Shown piece after piece: positions 1-8,375 of a DNA stretch of 64,000 nt (position 1 is its first letter; every line of letters starts with the position of its first letter). The DNA is taken from NCBI RefSeq assembly GCF_000024265.1, contig NC_013204.1, forward strand, positions 372,001 to 436,000, read 5' to 3'. Under the pieces are notes generated by a model that was not told the origin of the DNA, did no database searches, and saw only the letters and a list, made by a program, of their open reading frames with translations. Position numbers and translations under genes: made by a program. This DNA is from Eggerthella lenta DSM 2243 (GTDB lineage Bacteria; Actinomycetota; Coriobacteriia; Coriobacteriales; Eggerthellaceae).

Positions 1-118
1 AGAAACGACGATGGCGGAGAATCGTACATAGCGCGCGATCTCTGCCATGCGGAGACGATCCATCGCGGGACCCTGCCGGCACGGGCACCATCCTGCATCC
101 CGCTTCGACGCGCACAGA

Positions 119-134
119 TGTTTCACGTGAAACA
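119..134. other. parS centromere-like site (ParB binding)
   Basis: The sequence TGTTTCACGTGAAACA is a perfect match to the bacterial parS consensus bound by ParB/Spo0J. It is the core of a longer perfect 36-bp palindrome (109-144). ParB nucleates on such sites, which are usually origin-proximal and organise chromosome segregation. The match is seen directly; the function is established for the motif family. Confidence 0.93.
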
Positions 135-140
135 TCTGTG

Positions 141-225
141 CGCGGGCGGGAGCGAAGGGACGCGCGGGCGGGAGCGAAGGGACGCGCGGGCGGGAGCGAA
201 GGGACGCGCGGGCGGGAGCGGGACG
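141..225 (+). repeat. 22-bp tandem repeat, about four copies
   Basis: Three exact head-to-tail copies of a 22-bp unit begin at 141, 163 and 185. A fourth copy at 207-225 lacks three bases (AAG). The unit starts CGCGGGCGGG and ends AGGGACG. The array abuts the right arm of the first parS palindrome and sits between two parS sites. There are no unique spacers, so it is not a CRISPR. Copy number could vary by slippage. Confidence 0.9.
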
Positions 226-290
226 CGAGGCGCGGGGAGCATAGACGCGCACATGGGGCGCGAAACGCGGGGAGCGGGCGGATCCGAAGA

Positions 291-306
291 TGTTTCACGT
301 GAAACA
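291..306. other. parS centromere-like site (ParB binding)
   Basis: Second perfect TGTTTCACGTGAAACA, 172 bp from the first. The palindrome extends to 22 bp (288-309). The right flank (ATCTGTGCGCG) is the same as at the first site, so the two probably arose by duplication of one segment. Confidence 0.93.
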
Positions 307-505
307 TCTGTGCGCGTTGGTTAGAAAGCAACCGTCGACCTTCCATAACGTTCCCCCTGCATGGAGCGGCGCTTCGGCCGGCTTCCAAAAGCCGTTTAGC
401 GCCTGCCGCAGGGTGGATGATTGCGACATTTTCGATCAGGGTGTCGCCGTGCGCGAGCGGGGATGATAGACTAGGCGAATCCCCAGGACGCACGAAAGGA
501 ATCGC

Positions 506-1861
506 ATGTCTCTTCCCGCAGCCGACTTGAGCAAACAACCGGACAACCGCACCACCATGGAGCTGGGCGCGGTGCTTCCCTTGACCGCCGAGGTGAAGGA
601 CGACCACCTGTATGTGGGCGGCGTCGATATGGTGGAGCTGGCGCGCGAGCAGGGCACGGCGCTGTACGTCATGGACGAGGCGGACATGCGCACGCGCATG
701 GAAACCTACCTCGCGGCGTTCCGCAGCCGCTATCAGAACTCCGATGTCGTGTACGCCAGCAAGGCGTTCCTCAACAAGGAGGCCGCGCGCATCGTAGCCG
801 ACGAGGGGCTGTGCCTCGACGTGTCAGGCGGCGGCGAGCTGGCCATCGCGTTGGCCGCGGGCTTCCCGACCGAGCGCATCTTCATGCACGGCAACAATAA
901 AACGCCGCGCGAGCTGCGCGAAGCCATCCAGGCGGGCGTTGGCCGCATCATCATCGACAGCCGCATCGAGCTCAAGCGCATCTCCGAGATCGCGGGCGAG
1001 CTGGGCGTCGTGCAGCCTATTTACATGCGCATCACGCCGGGTGTCGAGGCCGACACCCATCAGTACATCCGCACGGGTTGCGAGGACTCGAAGTTCGGCT
1101 TCACCATGCGCGACGACTTCGCCTACGGGTGCGTGAAGGACGTGCTGGCGGCCCCGAACGTGAGGCTGGCGGGTCTGCACTGCCACATCGGCTCGCAGAT
1201 ATTCGCGCTGCATTCCTACCCTGAGGCCGTCGAGGTCATGGTGGAGCTTATGGCGCGCATCGAGGAAGGGTACGGCTATCGTATAGAGGAGCTGGACGTG
1301 GGCGGCGGCCTGGGCATCGCCTACACGGCCGACGACAAGCCGGCTTCCATCGACGAGTTCGCCGAAACGGTCACGTCGGCGGTGCACGCGGCGTGCGAGA
1401 AGTTCGGCGTGCCCGAGCCGCGCCTGCTCACCGAGCCGGGCCGCAGCCTGGTGGCCACGGCGGGCGTGACGCTGTACACGGTGGGCATTCTGAAAACGCT
1501 GCCGGGCATCCGCAAGTACGTGGCGGTGGACGGCGGCATGTCCGACAACATCCGCACGGCGCTGTACCACGCCGATTACGAGCCGGTCATCGCGAACAAG
1601 GCGGGTCAGCCGCGCACCGAGATCGTCACCATCGCGGGCAAGCACTGCGAAAGCGGCGACGCCGTGGTCATCGACATGCCGATGCAGCACCCCGACCTGG
1701 GCGACATCGTCGCCGTCTTCGGCACGGGCGCGTACTGCTACACTATGGCCAGCAACTACAACGGCCAGCCGCGGCCGGCCATCGTGTTCGTGAAGGACGG
1801 CCAGGCCCGCGTGACCACGCGACGCGAAACGTACGAAGACCTGATGAGCCGAGACATTTAG
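506..1861 (+). CDS. lysA: Diaminopimelate decarboxylase
   Basis: Converts meso-diaminopimelate to L-lysine with PLP, the last step of lysine synthesis in the cytoplasm. The 451-residue product has the fold III (alanine racemase-type) barrel. The likely PLP lysine is K86 in YASKAF. HCHIGSQI, a glycine-rich GGGLGIAY phosphate-binding loop, EPGRSLVA and the CESGD motif that contributes an active-site cysteine across the dimer are all present. Length is a little above the family norm of about 420 because of a short N-terminal tail. The ATG at 506 is preceded by GAAAGGAA. hom follows after 16 bp, so the two are probably co-transcribed and share the aspartate pathway. Confidence 0.95.
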   Translation: MSLPAADLSKQPDNRTTMELGAVLPLTAEVKDDHLYVGGVDMVELAREQGTALYVMDEADMRTRMETYLAAFRSRYQNSDVVYASKAFLNKEAARIVADEGLCLDVSGGGELAIALAAGFPTERIFMHGNNKTPRELREAIQAGVGRIIIDSRIELKRISEIAGELGVVQPIYMRITPGVEADTHQYIRTGCEDSKFGFTMRDDFAYGCVKDVLAAPNVRLAGLHCHIGSQIFALHSYPEAVEVMVELMARIEEGYGYRIEELDVGGGLGIAYTADDKPASIDEFAETVTSAVHAACEKFGVPEPRLLTEPGRSLVATAGVTLYTVGILKTLPGIRKYVAVDGGMSDNIRTALYHADYEPVIANKAGQPRTEIVTIAGKHCESGDAVVIDMPMQHPDLGDIVAVFGTGAYCYTMASNYNGQPRPAIVFVKDGQARVTTRRETYEDLMSRDI

Positions 1862-1877
1862 GAAAAGGGAGCGCAGC

Positions 1878-3161
1878 ATGACGGTAAAACTGGGACTGGT
1901 GGGCACGGGCACGGTCGGCGGCGGGTGCATCGACATCCTGAAGAACCACCGCGAGGATTTCAAGCGCCACTACGGCATCGACGTGGAGCTCGTGCGCGTG
2001 TGCTCGCGCAACCCCGAGCAGGCTATCGCGCACGGCGTGGAGGACATCTTCACGCAGGATTACCAGGACATCCTGAACGATCCGGACATCGACATCGTGG
2101 TGGAGCTGATCGGCGGCACCACCGTGGCGCGCGACATCGTGGTGGGCGCTCTCAAGGCGGGCAAGAACGTGGTCACGGCCAACAAGGCGCTCATGGCAAC
2201 GTACGGCGAAGAGGTCATGGGCGCGGCCGACGAGGCCGGCAAGGAGATCGCGTTCGAAGCCAGCGTGGGCGGCGGCATCCCCATCATCGACCCGATGAAG
2301 CACTCGCTCATCGCCAACGAGATCAGCTCGGTCATGGGTATCGTGAACGGCACGACGAACTACATGCTCACGCGTATGGTGGAGGACGGGCTCAGCTACG
2401 ACGCCGCGCTCAAGGAGGCACAGGAGAAGGGCTTCGCGGAGGCCGACCCCACCGCCGACGTGGACGGGTTCGACGCCGCCGCGAAAATCGCCATCCTCGC
2501 GTCCATCGCGTTCAACTCGCGCGTGACCATCGACGACGTGCACACCGAGGGCATCCGCAACGTCACCACGATGGACTTGGACGCAGCGCGCGACATGGGC
2601 TACTGCGTGAAGCTGCTGGCGCTGGCGCACCGCACCGACGAGGGCGTGGACGTGCGCGTGCATCCCACGATGCTGCCGCTGTCGCACCAGCTGGCCACCG
2701 TTGACGGCGTGTACAACGCCATCTACGTCACAGGCGACGCCGTGGGCGAGACGATGTTCTTCGGCGAGGGCGCGGGCGCGGGCCCGGCCGCCAGCGCCGT
2801 GATGGGCGACGTGGTGGAAGTGGCGCGCCATGTCACGCTGGGCGTGGGGCCGCTGGTGGGCTGCACCTGCACCGACGAGCTTCCCATCGTGCCGATGGAC
2901 GACCTCAAGACGAAGTACTACATCCGCTTCAAGGTGGCCGACCGCTCAGGCGTGCTGGCCGCGATGGCCGGCGTGTTCGCCAAGCACAACGTCAGCGTGT
3001 ACTCGGTGGTGCAGCGCGGCAAGAAGGAAAGCGGCCAGGTGGATCTCGTGTACGTCACCCACACCGCGCGCGAGAAGAGCGTGCGCGACGTGCTGGCCGA
3101 GATCGCCGAGCTCGACGACGTGCTGCGCGATGAGCCCAGCGTCATCCGCGTGGAGGAGTGA
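1878..3161 (+). CDS. hom: Homoserine dehydrogenase with ACT domain
   Basis: Reduces aspartate semialdehyde to homoserine with NAD(P)H, feeding threonine and methionine. The 427-residue protein has a Rossmann motif GLVGTGTVGGG at residues 6-16, ANKALMA, the substrate-domain segment GIVNGTTNYML and EADPTADVDGFDAAAK. A C-terminal ACT domain (about residues 345-425, beginning YYIRFKVADRSGVLA) usually mediates threonine feedback. A GGGAG ribosome site precedes the ATG. The gene follows lysA and is closed by a strong terminator. The homoserine it makes is the substrate of MetA encoded 13 kb downstream. Confidence 0.95.
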   Translation: MTVKLGLVGTGTVGGGCIDILKNHREDFKRHYGIDVELVRVCSRNPEQAIAHGVEDIFTQDYQDILNDPDIDIVVELIGGTTVARDIVVGALKAGKNVVTANKALMATYGEEVMGAADEAGKEIAFEASVGGGIPIIDPMKHSLIANEISSVMGIVNGTTNYMLTRMVEDGLSYDAALKEAQEKGFAEADPTADVDGFDAAAKIAILASIAFNSRVTIDDVHTEGIRNVTTMDLDAARDMGYCVKLLALAHRTDEGVDVRVHPTMLPLSHQLATVDGVYNAIYVTGDAVGETMFFGEGAGAGPAASAVMGDVVEVARHVTLGVGPLVGCTCTDELPIVPMDDLKTKYYIRFKVADRSGVLAAMAGVFAKHNVSVYSVVQRGKKESGQVDLVYVTHTAREKSVRDVLAEIAELDDVLRDEPSVIRVEE

Positions 3162-3185
3162 TCCTGCGCGCACATCGACGCCCCT

Positions 3186-3220
3186 CGAACGGCCTCGCCT
3201 CGTGCGGGGCCGTTCGTTTT
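3186..3220 (+). terminator. Rho-independent terminator after lysA-hom
   Basis: A 9-bp perfect stem CGAACGGCC/GGCCGTTCG with a 13-base loop is followed by TTTT. It sits 24 bases after the hom stop codon. Confidence 0.85.
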
Positions 3221-3231
3221 ACACTACCCCC

Positions 3232-3260
3232 TTAGCAGCGACCTGGGCTTCCTCTATAAT
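3232..3260 (+). promoter_or_regulatory. Sigma-70-type promoter for the EAL protein
   Basis: TTAGCA (3232-3237) and TATAAT (3255-3260) are separated by exactly 17 bp. They lie between the hom terminator and the GTG at 3312, giving a leader of about 45 bases. Confidence 0.65.
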
Positions 3261-3311
3261 CATGCCTTATCAGAGGGCATATTGGCACATCGGGGACAGA
3301 GAGGGGCGCTC

Positions 3312-5414
3312 GTGCAATTCGCAGTAGATTCGCTCCTCGACGGACTGTCCGAGCTCGTGTACATCAGCGACCCCGACACCTATCAGCTGCTGTTCGTCAA
3401 CAAGGCCGGCAAAGAGGCTTACGGCCAGGACATCGCCGACGGAACGCACCTGTGCTACGCCGCGCTGCAGAACCGCACGTCCCCCTGCCCGTTCTGCACG
3501 AACAACCGCCCGAGCGGCGGCGCGTTCCTCGAATGGGAGCACACGAGCCCCATCACGAAGCATCACTACCTGTTGCGCGACAAGCTGATCGACTGGAACG
3601 GCAAGCAAGCGCGCCTCGAGATCGCGTTCGACATAACCGATCACGACCGCGAGAAGGAATCGTTCAAGTTCCTCGCAAGCGCGAACGGTTTGAACGTCGA
3701 ATGCATCCGGGTTCTGGAGAACGACGATCTCGATGCGGCGCTCAACGCGGTGTTGGGCATGGTGGGCGAGTTCTTGCAGGCCGATCGCACCTACATCTTC
3801 AACATCGTGAGCCATCGCATGTGGAACGCCTACGAGTGGTGCGCGCAGGGCGTGTCTCCCGAGATCCAGAACCTGTCCGATTTGCCGTTGTCGCTGATCG
3901 ATCACTGGATCGAGCGGTTCACCCGCGGGGAAGCGGTCATCATCAACTCGGTGGACGACCTGCAGGACGGCGAGCGCGCCGACGAGTACGAGGCGCTGTC
4001 CGTCCAGGGCATCCAGTCGCTCGTGGTCGTTCCGCTCGAAGTGGACGGCAGGCTCGTAGGCTATATGGGAGCAGACGATCCGAAGAAAGGCCGCCTGGAA
4101 ATCATTGAGAAGCCGCTGGTCAGCCTGGCGTCGTTCATCTCCGCCAGCATGAAGCGCGCGATGGCGGAGCGCCAGGTTGACGAGCTGACCTGGAAAGACG
4201 GATTGACCGGTGCGTACTCGCGCAGCGCGTTCCATCGCGATTACGACTGCGGGACGTTCGAGAGCATCGGGTTCGTGCTGGTGGATGCCGACCGTCTTGC
4301 GGTGGTGAACCGGGAGCGCAGCCGCGACGAGGGCGACGAGGTCCTGCGGCGCATCTGCTCTTCCATGCGCGAGGTGTTCGGCGAGGGCGTGTACCGCATC
4401 GGCGACGACGAGTTCTGCGCGGTGGCCCTGCCGCTTGAATACGAGGAGTTCGACCGCATGACGCGCAGCCTGACGGCCCGCTTCGCCGAGGCCGGGCTGC
4501 CCGCTTCGGTGGGGCTTGCCTGGAGCGAGCGCTGCGAAGACGCGACCGTGCTGCTGAACACGGCGGGCGACCGCATGCGCCGCGTCAAGATCGGGCGGCA
4601 TCGGGCAACCGATCTGGGCATCGACTTGGCGCAGGACGGAGCGGTGAACGACCTCATCCGCCCCGGCGGCGCGCGGGACGCGGTGGAGGCCGGGCTGCTC
4701 GACATCTTCCTCATGCCTCAGGTGGCAACGCAAACCGGTGCGCTGGTAGGGGCCGAAGCGCTCATCCGCTACCTCGACCCCGAGCGGGGGATCGAGGTGC
4801 AGCCGGCATCCTTCGTTCCCGCGTTGGAGGACATGGGCGAGATCGCCGATGTGGACTTCTTCGCCCTGACGCGCGCGTGCGAGACGGTTGCGCGCTGGCA
4901 GCGCGAAGGCCGTGCGGCAGTGCCCATCGCGGTGAACTTCTCGCGCATGACGGTGGGGGAAGAGGGATTTGTCGATCGGGTGGCGGAAACGGTCGCGCGC
5001 TTCGGCGTGGACCCGTCGCTCATCGAGATCGAAGTGACCGAGTCGGCGCGCGGGCGCGGAGGCGACCTGCTGCGCTGCGTGGCGGACGATCTGCGGGGCC
5101 GCGGTTTCAGCGTGGCCGTCGACGACTTCGGGGTGGACAACGCGAACGTGTCGCTGTTCGTGCAGCTGGAATTCGACGTGCTGAAGATGGACCGGTCGTT
5201 GATCTGGGGCATCGATGCCACGGATCGCACCATGCGCGTGGTGAGCGGCCTCGCGTCTTTGTGCGACGACCTGAGCATCGAGTCGGTGGCCGAAGGCATC
5301 GAGACCGAGCAGCAACTGGAGGCGCTGAAGACGACGGGATGCACGAGGGCGCAGGGGTATCTCATCGGGAGGCCGTCCGCTATCGACGAGTTCGAGCGGC
5401 GGTTCATGGCGTAA
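3312..5414 (+). CDS. PAS-GAF-GGDEF-EAL c-di-GMP signalling protein
   Basis: Probable cytoplasmic c-di-GMP phosphodiesterase of 700 residues. An N-terminal PAS-like sensor (about 1-115), a GAF-like region (about 130-280), a GGDEF domain (about 290-440) and a C-terminal EAL domain (about 450-700) are seen. The cyclase motif is altered to GDDEF (near residue 365), so cyclase activity is doubtful. The EAL side keeps EALIR, NFS, EVTES, DDFG, LKMDRS and AEGIE and should be active. The GTG at 3312 is chosen over a TTG at 3282 because GAGAGGGG lies 6 bases before it and the PAS domain starts at once. No transmembrane segment is apparent. It appears to be a single-gene unit between a terminator and a second hairpin. 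The signal sensed is unknown. Confidence 0.85.
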   Translation: MQFAVDSLLDGLSELVYISDPDTYQLLFVNKAGKEAYGQDIADGTHLCYAALQNRTSPCPFCTNNRPSGGAFLEWEHTSPITKHHYLLRDKLIDWNGKQARLEIAFDITDHDREKESFKFLASANGLNVECIRVLENDDLDAALNAVLGMVGEFLQADRTYIFNIVSHRMWNAYEWCAQGVSPEIQNLSDLPLSLIDHWIERFTRGEAVIINSVDDLQDGERADEYEALSVQGIQSLVVVPLEVDGRLVGYMGADDPKKGRLEIIEKPLVSLASFISASMKRAMAERQVDELTWKDGLTGAYSRSAFHRDYDCGTFESIGFVLVDADRLAVVNRERSRDEGDEVLRRICSSMREVFGEGVYRIGDDEFCAVALPLEYEEFDRMTRSLTARFAEAGLPASVGLAWSERCEDATVLLNTAGDRMRRVKIGRHRATDLGIDLAQDGAVNDLIRPGGARDAVEAGLLDIFLMPQVATQTGALVGAEALIRYLDPERGIEVQPASFVPALEDMGEIADVDFFALTRACETVARWQREGRAAVPIAVNFSRMTVGEEGFVDRVAETVARFGVDPSLIEIEVTESARGRGGDLLRCVADDLRGRGFSVAVDDFGVDNANVSLFVQLEFDVLKMDRSLIWGIDATDRTMRVVSGLASLCDDLSIESVAEGIETEQQLEALKTTGCTRAQGYLIGRPSAIDEFERRFMA

Positions 5415-5423
5415 GGACGCGAT

Positions 5424-5449
5424 GCGCCGCGAATGCGGAGCGCCTTTTC
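5424..5449 (+). terminator. Terminator after the EAL protein
   Basis: Stem GCGCCGC pairs with GCGGAGCGC (one bulge) around a GAAT loop, followed by TTTT, ten bases after the stop codon. Confidence 0.65.
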
Positions 5450-5500
5450 CTGTGGGCGCTTTATGGCAGCAACATGTCAGTTCGATGACATCGGCTCGTC

Positions 5501-5529
5501 TTGGTCGAAAAATAATCTTACTTTAATAC
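5501..5529 (+). promoter_or_regulatory. Putative promoter for the 5.6-10.2 kb cluster
   Basis: TTGGTC (5501-5506) and TAATAC (5524-5529) lie 17 bp apart in the only AT-rich patch of this intergenic region. An inverted repeat ATGTCA-N6-TGACAT (5474-5491) just upstream could be an operator, perhaps for the MarR protein encoded downstream. Confidence 0.4.
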
Positions 5530-5635
5530 TATATTTCTTCAGAGATCGAAAGCGGCCGTGCGACGGTCGGCGTCGTGCGCGGAAGCGCGTTTGCGCTGCG
5601 TGCGGCCAGGCAGGCATGAAGGAGAAGAGGTTCGC

Positions 5636-6052
5636 GTGAAGGGTTTTCTGGAGCGGTTGCAGTGGAAGCTGTCGGGCATGATGCAGGGGCGCCGCGGCGC
5701 CGACACATTCTCCAACTTCTTGGTGGTTGCGGGTATCGTGCTACTGTTCGCCTCGCTGATTCCTGGGCTTGACCTGCTGTCTTGGGTGGCGCTGATCGTG
5801 CTGGCGTATTCGCTGTTCCGCAGCTACTCGAAGAACATCGCCGCCCGCGACCGCGAGAACGCGACGTTCGAGCGCATCGTGGAGAAGCCGCGCAAGCAGC
5901 TGTCGCTGATGCGCAAGAAGTGGACGAACCGCAAGACCACGCGCTACTTCAAGTGCAAGGGTTGCGGCCAGGTGCTGTCGGTGCCGCGCGGCAAGGGCAC
6001 GCTGCGCGTGGTGTGCCCGAAGTGCAAGACCGAGACGAAGCAGAAGTCGTAA
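5636..6052 (+). CDS. Small membrane protein with C-terminal zinc ribbon
   Basis: A 138-residue protein with two close hydrophobic segments (about residues 25-65), then a basic linker and a C-terminal zinc ribbon CKGCGQ...CPKCKTE. The topology suggests a membrane-anchored cytoplasmic zinc ribbon; the function is unknown. The GTG at 5636 is preferred because GAAGGAGAAGAGG precedes it and no useful sequence lies upstream in frame. The MarR gene follows after 9 bp, so these are probably co-transcribed. Confidence 0.7.
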   Translation: MKGFLERLQWKLSGMMQGRRGADTFSNFLVVAGIVLLFASLIPGLDLLSWVALIVLAYSLFRSYSKNIAARDRENATFERIVEKPRKQLSLMRKKWTNRKTTRYFKCKGCGQVLSVPRGKGTLRVVCPKCKTETKQKS

Positions 6053-6061
6053 AGGTCCGCC

Positions 6062-6502
6062 GTGGATATCGCAGCTTTCAAGCGCGAGCTGTTCGCCATC
6101 ACCTACGACTTGCAGAAGATACTGCACGATACGATGACGCCGATCTGCCAGGAGCACGGCCTGACGTTGCAGCAGATGCACGTGCTGGTGGAGCTGATGC
6201 GCACGCCGGGTTTGACCGCGGGCCAGCTGAGCGACCGCGCCGGCATCCTGCGCACGAACTTCTCGCCCGTGTGCCGCAAGCTGGAGAATCGAGGGCTCAT
6301 CGAGCGCCAGCGCAGCCAGACCGACCGCCGGTCGCTGCGGCTGCATGTCACCGACGAAGGCCGCGCGCTGTTGGCCAGCGTCGACGGCGAGGTGCAGCGT
6401 CGTTACGGCAGGGCGTTCTCGGCCGAGCCGCAAGAGACGTTCGATGCGATCCTCGAAGGTTTCCAGGCGCTCAGCGCCTTTTCGGGAAAGCTGGTGCGCT
6501 GA
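6062..6502 (+). CDS. MarR-family transcriptional regulator
   Basis: A 146-residue winged-helix regulator. It has the MarR helix-turn-helix (LSDRAGILRTNFSPVCRKLE) and the wing with the DRRS motif (QTDRRSLRLHVTDEGRALL), flanked by dimerisation helices. It starts with GTG at 6062 and is followed after 2 bp by the DUF5685 gene, so it probably controls its own operon. The ligand is not evident. Confidence 0.85.
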   Translation: MDIAAFKRELFAITYDLQKILHDTMTPICQEHGLTLQQMHVLVELMRTPGLTAGQLSDRAGILRTNFSPVCRKLENRGLIERQRSQTDRRSLRLHVTDEGRALLASVDGEVQRRYGRAFSAEPQETFDAILEGFQALSAFSGKLVR

Positions 6503-6504
6503 GG

Positions 6505-7362
6505 ATGTTCGGATACGTGGTGCCCCGTTTGGAGGGCTTGGACGAAGCCGAGCGCGAACGCTACCATCGAGCGTACTGCGGGTTGTGTCGCGCGATCGGC
6601 GAGCGATGCGGGCAGCACTGTCGCTTGGCGCTGACGTACGACCTGGTGTTTTTGGCGCTGTTGCTGGGCTCGCTGTACGAGCCGGAGGAGCGCGAGGGCG
6701 AGGGACGCTGCGCGCCCCATCCGGTGAAGGCGCACGGGTTCGTGCGTTCGGCATGTATCGACTATGCGGCCGACGTGACGGTGGCGCTTGCGTACTACAA
6801 GGGCCTCGACGACTGGAACGACGATCGCAGCGTGCGGGCTCGGGCGTTTGCGGGCATGCTGGCCGGATCCTACCGTGCCATCCGCGAAAGGAACCCTCGC
6901 ATCTGCGAGGCCGTCGAGACGGGCATGGCCGACATCGGAGCCATCGAGGCCGCTGCGCGCGAAGCGGGCGCCGCTCCGGGCGGCGAGGTGCCCGCTCCCG
7001 ATGCGGCGGCCAACCGCTTCGGCGTGCTGATGGGCGAGCTGTTCGTGTACCGTCCCGACGATTACTGGGCGGACGACCTGCGGACGGTGGGCGCCCGTCT
7101 GGGCAAGTTCGTGTACGTGATGGACGCCGTGATGGACTACGAGGACGACCGGGCATCGGGCAGCTATAACCCGCTGGTTGCTATGGATATGAGCGCGGAG
7201 GATATGCGCGAGGATCTGCACCTGCTGGCGGCGGGCGTGGCCGAGGCGTTCGAGCGCTTGCCGCTGGAGCGCGACCTGCGCCTGCTGCGCAGCGTGGTGT
7301 ACGCGGGCGTGTGGCAGAAGTACTACGCGTTGGAAAACGATAAGGAGAAGCGCCGTGGTTGA
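6505..7362 (+). CDS. DUF5685 family protein
   Basis: A 285-residue, largely helical protein. The N-terminus has a CGLCRAIGERCG cysteine cluster (CxxC), and the C-terminal half carries DAVMDYEDDRASGSYNPL. This resembles the acidic segment found in the DUF5685 family, which is reminiscent of all-helical polyprenyl synthase folds. Function unknown. The ATG at 6505 lies 2 bp after the MarR stop, and the end overlaps the J-domain gene by 8 bp, indicating translational coupling with a chaperone partner. Confidence 0.75.
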   Translation: MFGYVVPRLEGLDEAERERYHRAYCGLCRAIGERCGQHCRLALTYDLVFLALLLGSLYEPEEREGEGRCAPHPVKAHGFVRSACIDYAADVTVALAYYKGLDDWNDDRSVRARAFAGMLAGSYRAIRERNPRICEAVETGMADIGAIEAAAREAGAAPGGEVPAPDAAANRFGVLMGELFVYRPDDYWADDLRTVGARLGKFVYVMDAVMDYEDDRASGSYNPLVAMDMSAEDMREDLHLLAAGVAEAFERLPLERDLRLLRSVVYAGVWQKYYALENDKEKRRG

Positions 7363-8155
7363 GAATCCCTACGACGTGCTGGGCGTGAGCCGTGATGCGT
7401 CCGCCGACGAGGTGAAGAAGGCGTACCGCAAGAAGGCTCGCGAGAACCATCCCGATCTGAACCCGAACGATCCTGCGGCGGCGGATCGCATGAACAAGAT
7501 CAACGAGGCGTACGACCGCATCGTCAACCCCGAGAAGTACGCGGCGCGCGACCGTCGCGCCGGGGCGGCATCCGGGCCGCAGGGTAGCGCGGGCTACGGA
7601 GGCGGCGCGGGATACGGCGGAGCAGGCGGCGGAGCAGGCCAGGGGCAGGGCGCGGGCGGTTCGGGTTACGGGACCGAGGGGCCGTACGGCTGGTCGGGCG
7701 GCTTCGGGTTCGACTTCGACGACCTGTTCGGCTTTGGCGGCGCAGGTTACGGCAGCCGCGAGCCCATCCATCCCGAGGCGGCCGCGGGCGACAACGTACA
7801 GATGCGCAACGCCATCGACGCCATCAACGCCGGGCGCGGTCAGCAGGCGGTGGACATCCTGAACACGGTGACCAGCGACGGCCGCTCGGCCCGCTGGTAC
7901 TACCTCAGCGCGCTGGCCAACGACGCGGCGGGCAACACGCTGATGGCGCTCGAGCAGATCAGGCGCGCGGTGCGCATGGATCCGAACAACCCGGACTACC
8001 AGCGCGCGCAGCGGCAGTTCCAGCAGACTGGCCAAACCTACCAGCAGGAAAGCCAATCGCAAGGCTTCAGCATGGGCATCGACCCCAGCATCCTCTGCTG
8101 CGGCATCTGGTGCCTGGGCCCCTCGTTGTGCCGGCTGTGCGGGATGCCGTTTTAG
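7355..8155 (+). CDS. J-domain co-chaperone with TPR-like C-terminus
   Basis: A 266-residue protein. The N-terminal J domain (about 4-65, [12 protein letters not shown], with the HPD motif in ENHPDLNP) should stimulate the ATPase of an Hsp70. A long glycine/tyrosine-rich linker (about 70-135) follows, then a TPR-like helical region (about 150-225) and a cysteine-rich tail ([18 protein letters not shown]). It lacks the four CxxCxGxG zinc repeats of DnaJ, so it is a specialised J protein. GTG start at 7355, overlapping DUF5685. The adjacent Hsp70 is the obvious partner. Confidence 0.85.
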   Translation: MVENPYDVLGVSRDASADEVKKAYRKKARENHPDLNPNDPAAADRMNKINEAYDRIVNPEKYAARDRRAGAASGPQGSAGYGGGAGYGGAGGGAGQGQGAGGSGYGTEGPYGWSGGFGFDFDDLFGFGGAGYGSREPIHPEAAAGDNVQMRNAIDAINAGRGQQAVDILNTVTSDGRSARWYYLSALANDAAGNTLMALEQIRRAVRMDPNNPDYQRAQRQFQQTGQTYQQESQSQGFSMGIDPSILCCGIWCLGPSLCRLCGMPF

Positions 8156-8306
8156 GTTCCGGCGGCCTGCCGGCCGTCGGAACCGCTCGACGCTGCGGCT
8201 TCCCATGGTGCCCGATCTCGCGGCGAGTCCGAGGGCTTGCGTACCGAAGTACGCCACGCCCTCGCCCTCCCCACGATCTCGGGCACCACGGAAACCCTCG
8301 CTGACG
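8155..8306. repeat. Palindromic repeat element, copy A
   Basis: Directly after the J-protein stop there is a GGTTCCG/CGGAACC hairpin (8155-8184). Next comes the 17-mer CGACGCTGCGGCTTCCC (8188-8204), an inner hairpin with TGGTGCCCGA/TCGGGCACCA arms, and the 17-mer GGAAACCCTCGCTGACG (8290-8306). Both 17-mers recur in the same order around a shorter hairpin at 41178-41256. Copy A also has an extra internal hairpin GAGGGC..GCGTAC/GTACGC..GCCCTC. It looks like a dispersed REP-like element. Confidence 0.75.
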
Positions 8307-8375
8307 CTACGAACTACCGGTGATTCGAGTTTTCGCACTTGCACCTATGCAATCTCAACCCGAAAGGACGCACTC

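Larger units (their letters stand above)
1..505. other. Gene-free region before lysA with two parS sites and tandem repeats
   Basis: No convincing gene is seen here. The stretch holds two parS palindromes, a 22-bp tandem repeat between them, and a small CGGCTT/AAGCCG hairpin followed by TTT (379-397) that could be a weak terminator. No tRNA cloverleaf was found by eye. The lysA promoter probably lies in the last 100 bases, but no clear -35/-10 pair stands out. Confidence 0.6.

Noticed and set aside
141-225. CRISPR array
   Set aside because: The repeats are head to tail with no spacers and no cas genes are present.
118-324. A 68-residue ORF across the parS and tandem-repeat region
   Set aside because: It is made of the repeats themselves and the parS palindromes, has no ribosome site and shows no protein-like composition.
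301-505. tRNA gene before lysA
   Set aside because: No T-loop GTTCRA-type sequence with pairing arms was found.
3270-5315. A 681-residue minus-strand ORF opposite the EAL gene
   Set aside because: It is a high-GC shadow frame rich in His, Arg and Ala; the plus strand encodes a clear multidomain protein.
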